Shown: piece by piece, positions 54,300 to 59,534 of the stretch
How the letters are laid out: each line of letters opens with the position of its first letter
Position numbering within the stretch: the stretch's first letter is position 1
Source: Gnetum montanum
Taxonomy: Eukaryota; Streptophyta; Gnetopsida; Gnetales; Gnetaceae
Length of the DNA: 59,534 nucleotides
Assembly (NCBI GenBank): GCA_015680685.1
Contig: MNCI01033529.1
Span: 1,138,636 to 1,198,169 of the forward strand
Reading direction: 5' to 3'
Notes under the pieces: model-generated
Databases searched by the model: none
Told to the model about the DNA's origin: nothing
The model's input: the letters and a program-made list of their open reading frames with translations, nothing else
Made by a program: the position numbers and the translations under genes

Positions 54300-55760
54300 T
54301 ATTATCCCATCTTAAGTAAGAGAGTTGGCTAATGATCACATTCTTAGTCCCTTTTCAATCTATCATCATGAGATTGAATTCCTATAGGATCACAAGCCAT
54401 TGTATGACACGAGGGCTCACCATTGGCTTATTCATGAGGAAGTCGATTGCACTGTGGTCCATGTGTACAAATACTTTGTACCCAAGCACATAGTTCTTGA
54501 AATTTTCTAGAGCATACACCACTACCATTAGTTTCATTTCCATGGTAGTGTAATTTAACTATGCTCCCACAATGCTTTGACTTGTTCAGTGGATATAATA
54601 TGGGCATTTCTTATCATCCATCTATGTGAACACTACTCCCAAGGGATATTTAGATGTATTTGTCATGATGTGGAAGGGTTTGGACTAGTCTGGTGCTCAT
54701 AGGATTGGTGTTTAAACTAGTTTCTCTTTTAATTTTTGGGATGCATGTTCACATTCCTTGGTCTAGATGAAAGGTGCATCTTTCTTTGTAAGCTCTACCA
54801 ATAGTTTTATGATCTTAGAGAAATTTTCTATGAATCAATGGTAGTAGCTAGTGTGTCCAAGAAATGATTAAACATATTTAACTATCTCTAGTTAGTATGT
54901 TATTCCTTGGATGACCCTTGTCTTTTCTAGGTCTACCTCAATCCCTTTTTGTGAAATTCGATGCCCTAGCACAATGCCTTCTTGAATCATGAGATGGATC
55001 TTTTGCTAGTTGAGCCACAAGTTTATTTCAACACATCTCTTCAATATCTACTCAAGGTAGTCCAAGGCTTGTTCAAATATAGCTCCATAGGTGGAAAAGT
55101 GATCCATGAAGACTTCTACACCACTACCAATTTGCTATTGGAAGCTACTAAGGATCAAGCATTGAAATGTTGTAGGGGAATTACATAGACCGAATGGCAT
55201 CTTACAATATGCAAAAGTCCCCCAGGGACTCATGAATGTTATCTTGGCCTAATCTTCTAGATCAATTTAGATTTGGTTATAGCCACTATAACCATCCAAG
55301 AAGCTATAATAACTATGCTTGGATATGATGTCCAACACTTGATCCACAAACGGTAATGGAAAATGATCTTTAAACATTACCATATTCAATAGCCTAAAGT
55401 CAATGTAGACCCACCACTTGCCAACTTTCTTTGGCACAATTATGAGTGTGAAAACACACTTACTATCCATAATGGGATAGATGAACCCTACCTTGAGGAG
55501 TTTTTTAATTTTCTTCTTGACAATCTACTTCAATTTGGGATTCAACCACCTCTACGACTACCTTCTAGGCTTCATGGCTGAGTTGGTGTAGATACAACAT
55601 TAGCATATCCTTAAATGGATTCTTGTTAGCTCAGGTTATAACCAAGGAAATGTTATTGGCCATTTTTTAACCACCTTCAATAGTTTTTCTTTTTGTTTAA
55701 GAGCAAGGTTTGCATTAATTATGATTGGTTTACCATTATTTAAAAATGCATATTCCATGT
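54300..55760 (-). pseudogene. D reverse transcriptase and RNase H
   Basis: RT: 55470-55267 (VPKKVGKWWVYIDFRLLN, FPLPFVDQVLD, SFLDGYSGYNQI), then about 55110-54880 with FMDHFSTYG where FMDDFSVYG is usual (second active-site Asp is His) and EGIVLGHRIS. RNase H at about 54620-54330: LNYTTMEMKLMVVVYALENFK...YVLGYKVFVHMDHSAI. In-frame stops throughout. Confidence 0.75.
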
Positions 55761-56343
55761 TGACCAGTAAATTTTTTACCTCTAAGGGTTCCTACTTGAA
55801 GTTATCAGGGATTTTCGACTCCACCCAATAGGTATCATCATCTTTATCAAAGAGTTGGGAATGAAGTTATTAAATTTTGTCCATGCCTTTAACATAAGCA
55901 CATGTTAGGCTCTCAGTTGGTTCCATGCATAATGTGCTGCTATCTAAGTTAGCTATTAGCCACTGGGTACCCTCTTATTTTGTGGCTGCTATGTATAGAC
56001 ACCTTTGAATATTTATTTCTTATGCATATTGATTACATGCTTTAATGTATGTACTTTTGATTGAGAAAATATTTTGCATGAAATTATACCTGTTATCACT
56101 ATACATGATGCATGGAATATGCTTTTTCTCTATCTTGTCCAATTCATTTTCTTTGGGTATTTCTAGAGATAGGCCCCTTATGCCCATACATGCATTGATT
56201 GTGCTTAACTAAGAACTTCTAATAATGATGGAAAAGCCACTTTTGCAGTTTTCAACCTTAATCACCAGAAAATTAGTAGAATAAGACCATCCACAAACTA
56301 TGGTTACAATGTCCTCTACTAATCCCAGAGGGATAGTAATTAA

Positions 56344-56592
56344 CTAATTTACCAATTCTAGATAGATGTTGCTCTTCTTGAGAGGTGGTAGGTTCCAAGC
56401 CTTGTACATGTCATGGGAGATGAGATTAACACTAGAACTAGAGTCAAGAAGAGCCTTGCATGGCTCATGTCCAACGATCTGTAGGTAAATGAGTGGACTT
56501 CTTAGATCAGATCTTTTCATGGGAATATTACCAGCCTTGATCCAGTTAGAAATATCATGAGTTAGCATTACAGTATGAATCCAAGGCATCAC
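56344..56592 (-). pseudogene. D protease
   Basis: CKALLDSSSSVNLISHDMYK, the OTA-type retropepsin active site (usually LDLGASVN or LDSGSSVN). Only about 80 codons remain open. Confidence 0.7.
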
Positions 56593-56639
56593 TTGGTTTG
56601 AAGGACACTCAAAGGTATTTGATGTAGAGGATGAGGGTA

Positions 56640-58990
56640 TTGGAGATGTAGGATGATCAACTAGACTAGATTGTGAGGGTTGGAAAGGACTGTTAAACTA
56701 GAAGAAGGGTATTTTTCTATATTGATTGTCCAAATCACTCAACTAGAAAGCCAATTATGAATGTATAGCCCTCATAGCATTTCATTGTTGTGGATATGAA
56801 GAAATCTCATCCTACATGGATAGAGCAAGAGGTAACTAGGTTGAAGGTGGAGGTGTGTGTGCAGAAATATGTGTAGGATAGTATGGATATGGGTTTTTCC
56901 CTTGAGTAGATGGTGAATGTGTTCGGTGGTACTCTGTAGGGTAATAGTGATGTTGAAATGAGGTACAGCTTGCAAAAATTCTTGGAGAGATAGGTTGCTA
57001 AACATAATACCTACATGGATCTAGTTGCTTATAAGGGTATTGCTACCTTGGTGGTGGCCTTCTCCATAATTGGGGTTGGTACCACTATTGGTATTGTTCA
57101 TAAAGTTATGGAGGAGTTCCACTTGGGTAGTAAGCTTATTGCTATTGGTGGAACTACCTAGGATTACCTTGTTGTTAAGGCAATTGTCTTAGTGCTTACC
57201 TCTGTGCTATTCAAGGATTTAATGCATACATCCCAGACTCTTGTAAGTGTGACACCATAGGAAAAAAACCCTTTTTATGTTCCTATTAACAAATGTCACA
57301 ATTAGTTTCATCATCAGATTCAATTTCAACAACTTCCTCTACTATTGCAGATTTTCGCTTACCTCTTTTGTAGGCATGTTCAGCTTCTTTTCATCTTTTG
57401 TGCTTACGATCACTATTTTGCTCTTTGGATTCTTTAGCAATCTTCATAAAATTTTTAAATTTTCATCCAAAGACTCTTATAATTTATCAACTTTTGTCTA
57501 AATTTTAGAAATAGATTTTTGGATGGGCAAGGTTTTTTCTATTCACCACTTCATCGAGACATGGCTCCTCCCATTTCTTGATGGAAAGATCCCTATTATA
57601 CTCTTCTAAACTTTCCCTTTTTGTAGCTCACCTTCTTCTTTTACTACATGCTCAATTAGCCTTTGGATTTGATAAGCTCTTAGTTCAGACAATCTCCCTT
57701 GGGCATGCACCCAAAGAGTTCTTCTAGTTTTTGCTCTAATCCCATCTATGATGTGGTGAAGTTTTTCCTTCTAAGAATAACCATGGTCAGGGCATCAGTG
57801 TAAGAGTGAATAGTATCTACCCATGATGGCATCCAAGGGTTCATGTGTTCCCTATTTTCAGCCTTGGATTTGCCTTCTTAGATTAGACACTTGGGAATAT
57901 ATCTGGTATTTATCATTAAATAGCTCTAACATTGTACTCCATCGATGAATGGATTCCAGCTCCAAGAATGGGTACTAGCCTTTAACTTCCTTGATAATGT
58001 CGTTGGAAAAATATTGAGTTTCTACCATTCATTTTCTATATTCTATAAGGCACAAGCATCATGGAAAGCTTATAGATATGTTTGTGGATCAAAATTGTAT
58101 CCCCCTTCAAATATTAGAATATTTTTCATGTTTAAGCACTTGATCCAACTATCTTTCATATGCTTGGTTTTATTTCTAACTACCTCTGCAATGCTAATCA
58201 TGCTTTGAGTCACCAATAGAGGTTCGTCATCATCACTATGTCGATGATAGTTTTAGTCATCCCTTCATTCTTGGTGGCCTTCATGGTCATTATTGTTTTG
58301 TTAATCACCTTCATCATGATTATTTCAATGGTGGCTTCTATGAGAACCATCAGATGAAGAAGAATCCTCAAAATCGGATGAAGAGGATGAAGAGGAAGGT
58401 GGACCACCACTACCACCACAGTGTTCATCATGACTTTTTCACTTATTACAGCCATCATCCTTAAATCCCTTGCTACTGTGATGTTTGCTTGAGTCCCTAC
58501 CTTGGCTACACTTTTTCCTAAACCCAGTTTATCAATAGTGGATTGTAGGTTTAGGTTCACACCCTCGTCACTAGTAACAAGGGGTGGAGAATCTTCATGT
58601 TGAGAACATTTAAATAAAGGATCCTCATTGTCATCTTGATCTAGTAGGAACAAGGGATTATTATAATGTTTTCCCTTTGTAGCCTCATGGAGTTTCTCCT
58701 GACATCAATCTTACTTGCATTGTGTTTTAGTAGGATAGTAGTTCCTAGTATCAAAACCATTCATAACATATTTTTTGTGAAGATCTACAATGTCCAACTT
58801 CTTAAGGGTTTGAAATAGCATCCCAAGCACATATTGATCGATGGGCAAGATAACATTGCCCTCCATATCATGTCATCACAACTATTCATTCTAATGTAGG
58901 ATGAAGGTGAGGTCTAGTAAATACTCATGTAGATGAGTATGTACCACTTTGCATTCCTATGGGGCCAAAAGTTTGAATCTTTGCACTTGT
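56640..58990 (-). pseudogene. D gag
   Basis: Broken gag. A Ser/Asp-rich stretch (SSSSSSSDFEDSSSSDGS at about 58340-58420) precedes the capsid-like domain (YNFDPQTYLYAFHDACALYN, NIENEW.KLNIFPTTL at about 58100-57990). Then Pro/Gln/Tyr-rich sequence to about 56770. Interrupted at 58997. Confidence 0.6.
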
Positions 58991-58996
58991 GAGAAG

Positions 58997-59534
58997 TGTT
59001 GGCGACCGTTTGGGACGCGAACGCCAACGAGTGTCCTCAAACAGGATTTAGGTGCATGCTGATCTCTAGCTACACCAAGGCCCAGATACCTCCAAATAGA
59101 CTCAGTAGTTAATGTGAGTATGTGTGTGTGCTGTTGCGGCGTGCGGTTGTGAGAAATGTAATGATTGCGTTGCGTGTAAACTACAAATGACTTACTTTAA
59201 AGAGATTCAGCCAACTTTGCTAAGTACTGTGAGTTCTTGAAAATTTCCTATTTTGTTCAAATGCCTAGTCTACGCGGCCCCTATAATACCTGCTTGTAAC
59301 AAATAAAATTTTGCAAAAACATTTGAGCACAACTCCGCAAATCTACTCCTAATTTTCCCTAGGGAAAGAGGTAGTTCCACAAGAAAACTAGAAATAGAGC
59401 AAGATTCAATGGAAATAGATAGAAAAGAAAAGAAAGCAGAGTTGTGTGGACCTCAAATATTTAAACAAGGTAAAATGACACGAGTAAACACTTCGCAATA
59501 AAGCTATCCCAAATTCAATATCTACGAATTGTTC
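58997..59534 (-). repeat. B-type LTR of another element (F), partial
   Basis: TGTTGGCGACCG onward, co-linear with 26605-27140 and 17028-17560 and in the same orientation. It is closer to the 26605 copy (for example CCGCCAACGAGTGTCCTC). The element continues to the right of the window. The bases before it (AGAAG) would be its TSD. Confidence 0.85.

Larger units (their letters stand above)
52606..58996 (-). mobile_element. Element D: old OTA/Athila-like gypsy element, truncated
   Basis: The oldest layer. On the minus strand: gag, PR, RT, RNH, INT, PPT and part of an LTR. The RT end (EVFMDHFSTYGAIF, EGIVLGHRIS..GIEVD) is typical of the OTA clade. No second RNase H was seen between RNase H and INT. 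Its 5' part is cut by the B-type LTR at 58997 and its 3' LTR by element E. Confidence 0.75.

Noticed and set aside
58210-58653. 147-codon minus-strand ORF with Val/His/Ile/Met-rich repeats
   Set aside because: Its second half is an out-of-frame reading of the Ser/Asp-rich D gag segment.
1-59534. Host genes, tRNA, rRNA or organellar insertions
   Set aside because: None was recognised by eye; short or diverged ones could be missed without a search.

Overview
The window looks like land-plant nuclear DNA made almost entirely of decayed Ty3/gypsy LTR retrotransposons nested in one another. A large-genome gymnosperm (conifer type) is the best guess from the very long, old elements and dense nesting, but nothing seen fixes the species. 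No host gene, tRNA, rRNA or organellar sequence was recognised outside the elements. Nearly every element gene is broken, mostly by in-frame stops; none looks able to move on its own.

Layout, oldest to youngest. Element D (minus strand; 52606-58996, truncated) is an OTA/Athila-like gypsy element: gag, protease (PR), reverse transcriptase (RT), RNase H (RNH), integrase (INT), polypurine tract (PPT) and a piece of 3' LTR. Element E (plus strand; 1-5864 continuing at 52130-52605) lies in D's LTR. E has gag-PR, two short repeat arrays and two tandem LTRs, but no pol. Element A (minus; 5865-52124; target-site duplication GTGAC) is inserted in E's last LTR. A was then split by element B (minus; 17028-29483; TSD CCTGT/CCTAT) and by element C (minus; 30391-47910; TSD GATGG), a close relative of A. 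A further B-type LTR (F) begins at 58997 inside D's gag and runs off the window.

A and C are Tat-lineage elements: RT, gypsy RNH, a second archaeal-type RNH (aRNH), then INT, in one reading frame. Between PR and RT each carries a gene on the OPPOSITE strand with eight exons, seven introns and matching intron phases in both copies (13128-16998 plus 29484-29611 in A; 37707-41628 in C). Its first three exons resemble a plant HAD/FCP1-like phosphatase domain whose catalytic residues are largely lost. Its later exons encode an unrecognised protein with a basic KRPR motif, an acidic stretch and a probable coiled coil. The gene has a TATA-like box of its own. On the sense strand the whole interval sits where Ogre elements carry a spliced intron, and a TTTTGCAG-type acceptor can be inferred just before RT. 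Two minisatellite arrays (27-bp units after PR; 30/36-bp units after INT) bracket the antisense gene and pol. In E the two arrays lie side by side and everything between them is missing.

B differs: its aRNH domain lies before RT (PR-aRNH-RT-RNH-INT), and it has an extra ORF after INT. A, B and C share one primer-binding-site sequence.
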